A stretch of 12,369 nucleotides of DNA from the NCBI GenBank assembly GCA_903856555.1, contig CAIOCC010000119.1:1-12369 (forward strand), in the 5' to 3' direction. This document shows, piece after piece, positions 1 through 6,680 of this stretch (position 1 is the first letter of the stretch; each line of letters starts with the position of its first letter). Below the pieces are notes generated by a model. The model was not told the DNA's origin. It saw only the letters and a program-made list of their open reading frames with translations, and made no database searches. Made by a program: the position numbers and the translations under genes. The stretch is from an uncultured Bacteroidota bacterium. Lineage in GTDB: Bacteria > Bacteroidota > Bacteroidia > UBA7662.

Positions 1-1313
1 ACCGCATTTTCGTTCAAGGTGTCCAAGGTAACGTTTTCCAAAAGAAGCGGAGCTCTGTAATCGGGGCAACCACTGACCTTGATTTTGAGTGTATCAAATT
101 CGTGCATATAGAGATCGCAACGGTTCCCAAAGGTGTTGTTATCCGTCCCCTTGCGGCTGACCAAATGATACGTTCCGTTTTTCTCAAAGCCTTTGGTCAA
201 TCGCAACCAAATATTCCGAGTCCGACCATCGCTAATGCAGGTATCGGGGCGGGCGCTCTGGATTTGCACCAAATCACCGTTCGGATCGTATAGCCTGAAT
301 TCTGAACCATCGCGAGCGATGGAATTGCAAGCGATCAAAGAATTCAATTCAACCTTGAATGTGGTATCGGTGGTGCACTGCACGATGGTTGAATCATTTT
401 TGAAAGCCGGTCGGATATTATCGCAATAGCGCCCGATCCCCAATATCACCTGAACATCCACCTTGACATAACCAATTAAGGTTCCCTGTCGGTATTCGCT
501 CACCTGCAATACAAAAATGGCCGTCTGTTGAACATTCGAAAGGAAGTTCAGATTGCCGTTGTTGGGGTTGATATTAATGACGTTACCGACCACATTGGCG
601 GGGACTTGGGCGGTCCGGGGTGCTAGGTAATTGGCGTTGGTATTCCACCCGGTCATCGCCGGCGTTAAGGAATAAACAACCGAATCCCCCTGGGTTTCCG
701 AAACATCAAAAACAACGGTTACCGGTTCTTGGATGCAATAGGCCGGAACCTGAAAGGAATTAAAGCGGGCCGAGGTATTACCGTTTGGAATGTTGTTGTT
801 GAGATAGGAATCGATGAAAAAGTTCTGTTGACCTGGAGCAGGTCCCAAGGTATTGTTGGTATTACGGCAACACCAACCGGCCGTTGCTGAGTTTCCCCAA
901 ACGAAATACCAATCGTTGCAGGTTGGATTCACGGTTGAGAAAGGCAAGGTGACAGTCCCGGTCCACTTGTATTCCTGCAAACCGTACCGGGTACCTCCAT
1001 TGCAGGTACTGGGATCAATCGTACAAGCGGTCACGACCTCAATACCGGTGCCAGGTACCCATGCAACAGGAAGCGTATAGGTCTGACCGCAACCATTCCG
1101 GTAGTACATGTTCATGGTGGGGTTGGTGAAAGGACCCTGCATAATCGAGTTGCAATCCCGGTAAATAGTCAACGTGATTTGATACTCGTTGGGGTTGGCC
1201 AACTTGGTGTAGGTGATGTTACCACCTGCTAAGTGCGTTGCTTGGGAACCCAGGGGTAATAGCCAAACCGTGGCACAAACCAAGAAGCCAAGAATAAATC
1301 GTGGAATTCGCAT
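1..1313 (-). CDS. Secreted Bacteroidota surface protein, probable T9SS cargo, C-terminus beyond the window
   Basis: An open frame reads from an ATG at 1313 down to base 1 without a stop, giving 437 codons of a longer protein. Residues 1-25 are a signal peptide (RIPRF n-region, hydrophobic FILGFLVCATVWLLPLG, cleavage near SQA/TH). The mature start THLAGGNITY, followed by EYQITLTIYRDC (43-54), is a signature of large Bacteroidota exported proteins that usually end in gliding-motility/T9SS C-terminal domains. A Cys-rich middle (WCCRN, 147-151) and a cadherin/PKD-like stretch (DSVVYSL 210-216, NNGNLNF 251-257) follow. Residues about 313-420 match a module in the gene just upstream (ACNSI, FRLY, DNNT, EFDT). 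Only 4 bases separate it from that gene's stop, so the two are probably co-transcribed. Location is inferred to be the cell surface or outside. The sorting domain itself is not visible, and the exact role (adhesion, gliding, matrix) is unknown. Confidence 0.88.
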   Translation of the reverse strand, partial: MRIPRFILGFLVCATVWLLPLGSQATHLAGGNITYTKLANPNEYQITLTIYRDCNSIMQGPFTNPTMNMYYRNGCGQTYTLPVAWVPGTGIEVVTACTIDPSTCNGGTRYGLQEYKWTGTVTLPFSTVNPTCNDWYFVWGNSATAGWCCRNTNNTLGPAPGQQNFFIDSYLNNNIPNGNTSARFNSFQVPAYCIQEPVTVVFDVSETQGDSVVYSLTPAMTGWNTNANYLAPRTAQVPANVVGNVININPNNGNLNFLSNVQQTAIFVLQVSEYRQGTLIGYVKVDVQVILGIGRYCDNIRPAFKNDSTIVQCTTDTTFKVELNSLIACNSIARDGSEFRLYDPNGDLVQIQSARPDTCISDGRTRNIWLRLTKGFEKNGTYHLVSRKGTDNNTFGNRCDLYMHEFDTLKIKVSGCPDYRAPLLLENVTLDTLNENA

Positions 1314-1317
1314 CGTA

Positions 1318-3243
1318 TTATTTTATGATTTGAAGGGGGCCAAACAAGGGTTCTTTGTCAATAACCCGAACGACGTAGAAGTAATTACCGGCGGGTAGAT
1401 CGGACGGAGACCAGTCGTTTTGGTAATCATCGGAATTGTAAACCACCTGATTCCAACGATCGTAAATGGTGACTTTGGTGCCGGGGAAATAAACCAGGTC
1501 CTTGATGGTGAAGAAATCATTGGAGCCATCCCCGTTCGGGGTTATCACATTGTAAACAATCACAGGGCGATCCAAAATATCAAAGGTGATCCAATTGGAA
1601 TGGGCCGTGAAACTGCTATCGTCGTTCACCGCCTGCACCCAAATCCGATAACGCCCCAGCTTGGTACCCTTCTGGATTTCAAAGGTGGTATCGGTGGTCG
1701 AACCAACCCAATAGCCCAACGTATCGTTTACCAAGGTCGTGAAGACGTTGTAGCGGGGGTTTTCAAAAGCCTTGTAAGGGGTCCAGCGAATACGACCCGG
1801 CCCTCTGTTTCCGTTAAGCAGGGTGGTATCGGATGGTTGGAGGTAGATATTATTGACCGAGTCCCCGTTGTCGGTTAAGCCGTAATACTTCATCTCAAGC
1901 ACGGCCATGAAGTCTCGGGGGCCTTCGGTTGGGTCCTGAACCCTGGTGACCATGGTGGTATCGGTCAAACGATCCGTAGACCCAAAACGATACCAACGGT
2001 CGGAATCGAGCCCGTCGTTTTTGAATAAGACATAGCGCTTGAAATAAGTGGTATCAAAGTCCTCCGGGGTGGACCAGGTCAAGGTAATTTCCTCGTTGTT
2101 GGGCGCGACATCCACATTGAGCATACGAACCGGAGTATTGTACTCGTAACAGTCATTCAAGCGCACGATGATCGTATCAAATTCCTGGGCCCCGGAGCCA
2201 CAGTCCCCCAGCAGGGTGTTGTTATCAAGCCCTTGACGCACCACCAGGTAATGGTCTCCGTTCACCAGAAAATCAATGGCTGATTCAATCGTGATGGAAT
2301 CGGTGCGGTTGTTAAGGCAGGTATACGAAACCTTGCGGATCTGCATTAATTGACCGGCTGGGTTGTAAAGTCGAAAATCCGTTCCATTGGTATCAATACT
2401 GTTGCAGGCCAAAGCCCCCGCCTTGACCTTGAGACCCATTTGACGGGTATAGCAAGCCGGGGAAATCACCGGCCAATACGAAGTGGTGTCGATGGATTTG
2501 AACCCCCCAAAATAAACCCCCTGGCACTGCCCCACCGGCGAAAACAACCAGCCTTCGCTCTGAGACGAATTGGGATAAACCAGCCCCGGGGTCGTAGGAG
2601 AAACGTACCACTGGGTCGAATTGCGGGCCGCTGCGGCAAAAGCCACCGTACCCGTTGCGTTGTGAAGACCCAAAACGGCGGTGCCGCCGGCCCAGGTCGT
2701 GCAATTAGGTTTGTTCTCAATGAAAACCTCAATCGTATTGTTGCATTCGTTCAACACAATCTGAAAGGTCCCCAAAAGGGAGGTGCATTGGTACATGGGC
2801 AGTTGATAGAACGATACCACCATTTTGCGGTTGGGATACGTGCCGACCTGTTGATACGAAATGGTACCGTTGCCGTTCAGGTTGGACCACCAATCCTGCC
2901 AGGGTCCCATCACACAGTTCCGGGGGACGGAGGCGTTGGTGCTCGGAATGGGGGCCGACGTGTAGGTGCTGGGTTGACCCGGCGAAAAACTAACCCACCC
3001 GTTGGTACCCACCCAAAACTGGGTGTAGGTATTTCCGAAATAACAAAAACTGAAACCCAGCGGAAAGGGACCCGCCACCCCGTCATCGGCCGAAGTGAAT
3101 TGACCGGTCAGCGATGTGCCACCGTACGGGGCCGGCGCAAAGGGAACCGGGGTGATAGTATAGGTCTGGCCCCAAACGGCCATGGGGCCCCATCCCAACA
3201 AAAAAGTCAGGAACAGAGAACGAAGGAAGAGAGCTGGGGTCAT
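1318..3243 (-). CDS. T9SS type B sorting domain-containing secreted protein
   Basis: A complete 641-residue protein. Residues 1-26 form a signal peptide ending AVWGQ. Residues about 27-240 are the nidogen-like beta domain common in Bacteroidota secreted proteins (PLGFSFCYFGNTYTQFWVGT 61-80, NGWVSF 81-86, GPWQDWW 113-119, GGTAVLGLHN 186-195). Residues about 263-375 are a module shared with the next gene downstream. Two Fn3-like segments follow (about 376-470 and 478-560; the second contains RYRIWVQAVN, 531-540). The end, 563-641, is a gliding-motility-associated/type B C-terminal sorting domain: YNVITPNGDGSNDFF (564-578), VTIYDRWNQVVY (591-602), LPAGNYFYVV (616-625). In this family that domain directs export across the outer membrane by T9SS and retention at or release from the surface. 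No catalytic motif is visible, so a structural or adhesive role is more likely than an enzymatic one. No clear Shine-Dalgarno precedes the ATG, as is usual in this phylum. Confidence 0.93.
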   Translation of the reverse strand: MTPALFLRSLFLTFLLGWGPMAVWGQTYTITPVPFAPAPYGGTSLTGQFTSADDGVAGPFPLGFSFCYFGNTYTQFWVGTNGWVSFSPGQPSTYTSAPIPSTNASVPRNCVMGPWQDWWSNLNGNGTISYQQVGTYPNRKMVVSFYQLPMYQCTSLLGTFQIVLNECNNTIEVFIENKPNCTTWAGGTAVLGLHNATGTVAFAAAARNSTQWYVSPTTPGLVYPNSSQSEGWLFSPVGQCQGVYFGGFKSIDTTSYWPVISPACYTRQMGLKVKAGALACNSIDTNGTDFRLYNPAGQLMQIRKVSYTCLNNRTDSITIESAIDFLVNGDHYLVVRQGLDNNTLLGDCGSGAQEFDTIIVRLNDCYEYNTPVRMLNVDVAPNNEEITLTWSTPEDFDTTYFKRYVLFKNDGLDSDRWYRFGSTDRLTDTTMVTRVQDPTEGPRDFMAVLEMKYYGLTDNGDSVNNIYLQPSDTTLLNGNRGPGRIRWTPYKAFENPRYNVFTTLVNDTLGYWVGSTTDTTFEIQKGTKLGRYRIWVQAVNDDSSFTAHSNWITFDILDRPVIVYNVITPNGDGSNDFFTIKDLVYFPGTKVTIYDRWNQVVYNSDDYQNDWSPSDLPAGNYFYVVRVIDKEPLFGPLQIIK

Positions 3244-3284
3244 GAATGGGCGAAGGTCCGGAGGGATTTGGAATTAGTCAGGAC

Positions 3285-3292
3285 GAAAAATA
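3285..3292 (-). promoter_or_regulatory. Candidate -7 box for the T9SS protein pair
   Basis: On the minus strand this reads TATTTTTC, a 7-of-8 match to the Bacteroidota -7 element TAnnTTTG. It lies about 40 bases before the ATG at 3243, which would give a leader of roughly 38 bases. A TTTTGG sits 12 bases upstream (3305-3310, minus strand), closer than the usual -33 spacing. The match is weak and rests on pattern alone. Confidence 0.3.
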
Positions 3293-3308
3293 CCGCTGAT
3301 TTGACCAA

Positions 3309-3341
3309 AAACCTTGGCTAAGGCCGCAAATTTCAAGGTTT
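3309..3341. repeat. 8-bp inverted repeat in the divergent intergenic region
   Basis: AAACCTTG (3309-3316) is mirrored perfectly by CAAGGTTT (3334-3341) with 17 bases between. It lies between the candidate promoters of the T9SS pair and lepA, upstream of both -7 boxes. The position fits an operator for a dimeric regulator. A hairpin is also possible, but the loop is long and there is no U-tract. A dyad of this size can arise by chance in about 150 bases. Confidence 0.3.
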
Positions 3342-3381
3342 AATCCATTTTTAAAGGTCCGAATCCGGGGTACGATGGGCG

Positions 3382-3389
3382 TACTTTTG
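3382..3389 (+). promoter_or_regulatory. Bacteroidota -7 promoter element for lepA
   Basis: TACTTTTG matches TAnnTTTG exactly and ends 7 bases before the lepA ATG. If the box is centred on -7, transcription would begin about 4 bases upstream of the start codon, giving a near-leaderless mRNA. I found no clear TTTG -33 element at the usual distance. The same geometry occurs at ruvB in this window, which raises my confidence. Confidence 0.55.
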
Positions 3390-3396
3390 CATACCC

Positions 3397-5184
3397 ATGA
3401 AACAAATTCGGAATTTCTGCATCATCGCCCACATTGATCACGGCAAAAGCACCCTGGCGGATCGGCTCCTGCAGACGACAGGAACCGTTGGAGACCGGGA
3501 CCTGCAGGCGCAGACCCTGGACGATATGGATTTGGAGCGGGAAAGGGGCATCACCATCAAGAGCCATGCCATTCAGATGAATTATCGTCTTGATAATCAG
3601 GACTATATACTTAATTTGATTGATACCCCTGGCCACGTGGACTTTTCGTACGAGGTGTCCAGAGCCATTGCATCCTGCGAGGGGGCTTTGTTGATCGTTG
3701 ATGCCTCCCAAGGCATTGAGGCTCAAACGATTTCGAATCTTTACCTGGCCCTGGAGCACAACTTGGAAATCATCCCTGTTCTCAACAAAATGGACCTTCC
3801 TTCGGCATCCCCCGAAGAAGTGAAGGACCAGATCGTAGAATTAATTGGCTGCCAACGGGAGGATATTCTGCCCGCCAGCGGCAAAACCGGGCAGGGCGTG
3901 GACCTCATCCTCGAAGCCATTGTGAAGCGCATTCCCCCACCCCAGGGCGATCCATCGGCCCCGCTGCAGGCCCTGATTTTTGACTCGATGTACAATAATT
4001 ACCGGGGCGTTGTAGCGTATTTCCGTGTTTTCAACGGAAGAATCCGCAGCGGGGAGCGGGTCAAATTTGTGAATTCAGGCAAAGAATACCTGGCCGACGA
4101 AATTGGCATTCTCAAACTCAAGCCCCAACCCCGTGAAACCGTCGAAACGGGGGACGTGGGTTATATTATTTCCGGTATCAAACAGGCACGCGAGGTTCAG
4201 GTCGGTGACACCATCACCAGCATGGAACGCCCCTGCATTGAAGGAATCAAAGGCTTTGAAGAAGTCAAGCCCATGGTGTTTGCGGGAATCTATCCCGTCG
4301 AAACCGAAGATTATGAGGAACTTAGGGATTCCATGGAAAAGCTTCAGTTGAACGATGCTTCCCTGGTTTTTGAACCCGAATCTTCGGCGGCCTTGGGCTT
4401 TGGTTTCCGCTGCGGTTTTTTGGGCATGCTTCACATGGAAATTATCCAGGAGCGCCTAGAGAGAGAGTTCGATATGACGGTCATCACCACCGTTCCCAAC
4501 GTTTCGTATTTCTGCCAAACCACCAAGGGCGAAATGTTAACGGTTAACAACCCCTCCGACCTCCCGGATCCCAGCCATATTGATTTCATTGAAGAACCTT
4601 TTATTCACGCCCAGGTCATCACCAAATCGGATTATATCGGTCCGGTCATTGAATTGTGCATGCACAAGCGGGGCGTCATCACCAACCAAACCTACCTGAG
4701 CTCCAACCGGGTTGAGATCACCTTTGACATGCCGCTGGGTGAAATCGTTTTTGATTTTTACGATAAACTCAAATCCATTTCGAGGGGTTACGCCTCTTTT
4801 GACTATCACCTGATCGGCTACCGGCAGTCCCGCTTGGTCCGGATGGATATTCGCCTCAACACCGAACCGGTCGATGCGCTTTCAGCCTTGATCCATGCCG
4901 ACAAGGCCTATGAATTGGGCAAAAAAATGTGCGAAAAGCTCAAAGAATTGTTGACCCGGCAGCAGTTCGAAGTGGCCATACAGGCCTCCATTGGCGCCAA
5001 AATCATTGCCCGTGAGACCCTCAAGGCCCTGCGCAAAGATGTGACGGCTAAATGTTACGGGGGGGATATCTCCCGCAAACGCAAGTTGCTTGAAAAGCAA
5101 AAGAAAGGCAAGAAACGCATGCGCCAGGTGGGCAATGTAGAGATTCCTCAAAGCGCCTTTTTGGCGGTACTCAAACTGGACTAA
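3397..5184 (+). CDS. lepA: Elongation factor 4 (LepA), ribosome-associated GTPase
   Basis: A 595-residue protein, the normal family length. EF-4/LepA is a translational GTPase related to EF-G; it binds ribosomes, was proposed to back-translocate them, and influences initiation and ribosome assembly. GTPase motifs are all present: AHIDHGKS (11-18, P-loop), GITIKS (51-56, switch I), DTPGH (76-80), NKMD (130-133) and SGK (161-163). The EF-G-like domains include the conserved GFRCGFLGMLHMEI stretch. The LepA-specific C-terminal domain is recognisable from GAKIIARETLKALRKDVTAK, CYGGDISRKRKLLEKQK and GNVEIPQSAFLAVL near the end. The ATG is the first in frame, lies just after a -7-like box, and gives the standard LepA N-terminus (IRNFCIIAHIDHG). 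It is the first gene of a tight run; its stop shares one base with the folD start (TAATG). Confidence 0.98.
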   Translation: MKQIRNFCIIAHIDHGKSTLADRLLQTTGTVGDRDLQAQTLDDMDLERERGITIKSHAIQMNYRLDNQDYILNLIDTPGHVDFSYEVSRAIASCEGALLIVDASQGIEAQTISNLYLALEHNLEIIPVLNKMDLPSASPEEVKDQIVELIGCQREDILPASGKTGQGVDLILEAIVKRIPPPQGDPSAPLQALIFDSMYNNYRGVVAYFRVFNGRIRSGERVKFVNSGKEYLADEIGILKLKPQPRETVETGDVGYIISGIKQAREVQVGDTITSMERPCIEGIKGFEEVKPMVFAGIYPVETEDYEELRDSMEKLQLNDASLVFEPESSAALGFGFRCGFLGMLHMEIIQERLEREFDMTVITTVPNVSYFCQTTKGEMLTVNNPSDLPDPSHIDFIEEPFIHAQVITKSDYIGPVIELCMHKRGVITNQTYLSSNRVEITFDMPLGEIVFDFYDKLKSISRGYASFDYHLIGYRQSRLVRMDIRLNTEPVDALSALIHADKAYELGKKMCEKLKELLTRQQFEVAIQASIGAKIIARETLKALRKDVTAKCYGGDISRKRKLLEKQKKGKKRMRQVGNVEIPQSAFLAVLKLD

Positions 5185-6077
5185 TGCCAACAAGCCACGG
5201 CGCACCTCTCATCCTGGACGGCCAGGCCACCGCAGAGCAAATCCGGGAGGAATTACGGGAACTGAACCGCTTGCGCCTTCAATCAGGCCAACGCCCCCCC
5301 CACCTTACGGCGGTTTTGGTTGGCAACGATGGCGGAAGCGAAACCTACGTGGCCCACAAAATCAAAGCTTGTGCATCGGTGGGCTTTGGCTCGGAGATCG
5401 TTCGCCTTGACAGCTCGGTGACCCAAAAAGAACTGATGGAAGTGGTCCATCGCCTCAACCAAGACCCGGGCATTGATGGATACATCGTGCAGTTGCCCCT
5501 GCCCTCCCATTTGGATGCCACCGAAGTGAACCTGGCCATCCTGCCCACCAAGGATGTGGACGGCTTTCACCCGGTCAACTTGGGACGGATGGCGCTGGGA
5601 CTGCCCTGCTACAAACCGGCCACCCCTTCCGGTATTCTTGAATTAATTCACCGCAACCATATCGACATCCGCGGAATGCATGCCGTTGTCCTCGGCCGGA
5701 GTCCCATTGTGGGTTCCCCCTTGGCCCAAATGCTATCCCGCAACACCACACCCGGCAATTGCACCGTCACCCTCTGCCATTCGCGGACGGTGGATTTGAA
5801 GGAACATTGCCGCAGGGCCGATCTTTTGGTCGCAGCCTTGGGACAGCCAGGTTTTGTGACCGCGGACATGGTGCGTCCGGGTGCCGTGGTCATTGATGTG
5901 GGGACAACCCGTGTCGAGGACCCCAGCAAGCGCAGCGGCTACGCATTGCGTGGAGATGTTTGCTTTGAGGAGGTCGCCCCTCTCTGCAGGGCCATCACGC
6001 CGGTCCCCGGGGGTGTTGGACCCATGACCATTGCTTCCCTTTTGCAGAATACCTGGCAAGCAGCCAACCCAACCTAA
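5184..6077 (+). CDS. folD: Bifunctional methylenetetrahydrofolate dehydrogenase / methenyltetrahydrofolate cyclohydrolase
   Basis: A 297-residue cytosolic enzyme of usual length. It interconverts 5,10-methylene-, 5,10-methenyl- and 10-formyl-tetrahydrofolate with NADP, supplying one-carbon units for purines and formyl-Met-tRNA. Family motifs are clear: YVAHKIKAC (55-63) with the catalytic Tyr and Lys, VQLPLP (102-107), KDVDGFHP (123-130), PATPSG (145-150), the Rossmann segment VVLGRSPIVGSPLAQML (168-184), and the C-terminal TPVPGGVGPMTIASLL (272-287). The ATG overlaps the lepA stop by one base, implying translational coupling. The stop is followed 3 bases later by the queE start. No residues expected in the active site appear to be missing. 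Confidence 0.97.
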   Translation: MPTSHGAPLILDGQATAEQIREELRELNRLRLQSGQRPPHLTAVLVGNDGGSETYVAHKIKACASVGFGSEIVRLDSSVTQKELMEVVHRLNQDPGIDGYIVQLPLPSHLDATEVNLAILPTKDVDGFHPVNLGRMALGLPCYKPATPSGILELIHRNHIDIRGMHAVVLGRSPIVGSPLAQMLSRNTTPGNCTVTLCHSRTVDLKEHCRRADLLVAALGQPGFVTADMVRPGAVVIDVGTTRVEDPSKRSGYALRGDVCFEEVAPLCRAITPVPGGVGPMTIASLLQNTWQAANPT

Positions 6078-6080
6078 GCC

Positions 6081-6680
6081 ATGGACAAGCTTCCGGTTAT
6101 GGAGCAGTTCCTCAGCCTCCAAGGCGAAGGATACCACAGCGGTCGCGCTGCTTGTTTTATTCGTTTGGGCGGTTGCACGGTGGGCTGTGTTTGGTGCGAT
6201 GTCAAAGATTCTTGGGATGCCCAGGCCCATCCTTTGCGGTCCGTTGAGGAACTGGCCCTTGCAGCCAAGGCCTCCGGAGCTCCGGCCGTGGTGGTAACCG
6301 GTGGTGAACCCTGCACCTACGATTTGCAATGGCTGACCAAGGCCTTGCATGACCAAGGCCTGCAGATCTGGATCGAAACCTCCGGGGTCTATCCGATTCG
6401 AGGCGAATTTGATTGGGTCTGCCTATCCCCCAAAAAGTTCAAAGAACCTTTGGCTGAATCGCTTGCCCGTGCGCATGAATTCAAGGTGGTGGTGTATCAC
6501 CCGTCGGATTTGGATTGGATGCAGGGTTTTGTTACGGGACTTCGCCCCGGTTGCCGGCTTTTTGTTCAACCGGAATGGAGCAAGAGAGAAAGCATAGCCC
6601 CCCTTTTGGTTCGTTTTGTTCAGGAAAATCCGGATTGGACCTTGTCCCTCCAAACCCACAAATACCTTGAGATTCCTTAA
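6081..6680 (+). CDS. queE: 7-carboxy-7-deazaguanine synthase (radical SAM)
   Basis: A 199-residue radical SAM enzyme. QueE rearranges 6-carboxy-tetrahydropterin to 7-carboxy-7-deazaguanine, the second committed step towards preQ0 and queuosine in tRNA anticodons. The iron-sulfur cluster motif is CTVGCVWC (32-39), that is CxxxCxxC with Cys32, Cys36 and Cys39. It is preceded by FLSLQGEG (10-17) and GRAACFIRLGGC, typical of QueE. Further family motifs are VTGGEP (72-77), ETSG (99-102), CLSPK (114-118), VQPEW (162-166) and the terminal LSLQTHKYLEIP (188-199). No queD, queC or queF lies in the window, so the rest of the pathway is elsewhere. The gene begins 3 bases after folD and its end overlaps the start of the OmpA-like gene. 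Confidence 0.96.
   Translation: MDKLPVMEQFLSLQGEGYHSGRAACFIRLGGCTVGCVWCDVKDSWDAQAHPLRSVEELALAAKASGAPAVVVTGGEPCTYDLQWLTKALHDQGLQIWIETSGVYPIRGEFDWVCLSPKKFKEPLAESLARAHEFKVVVYHPSDLDWMQGFVTGLRPGCRLFVQPEWSKRESIAPLLVRFVQENPDWTLSLQTHKYLEIP

Noticed and set aside
2350..3321. A 323-codon plus-strand open frame antisense to the T9SS cargo gene
   Set aside because: It is rich in Arg, Gly and Pro with no recognisable domain, while the opposite strand encodes a complete protein with signal peptide and sorting domain.
6616..6666. TTG at 6616 as the start of the OmpA-like gene
   Set aside because: It would add 17 polar residues before the signal peptide and a 65-base overlap with queE; TTG at 6667 fits the export signal better.
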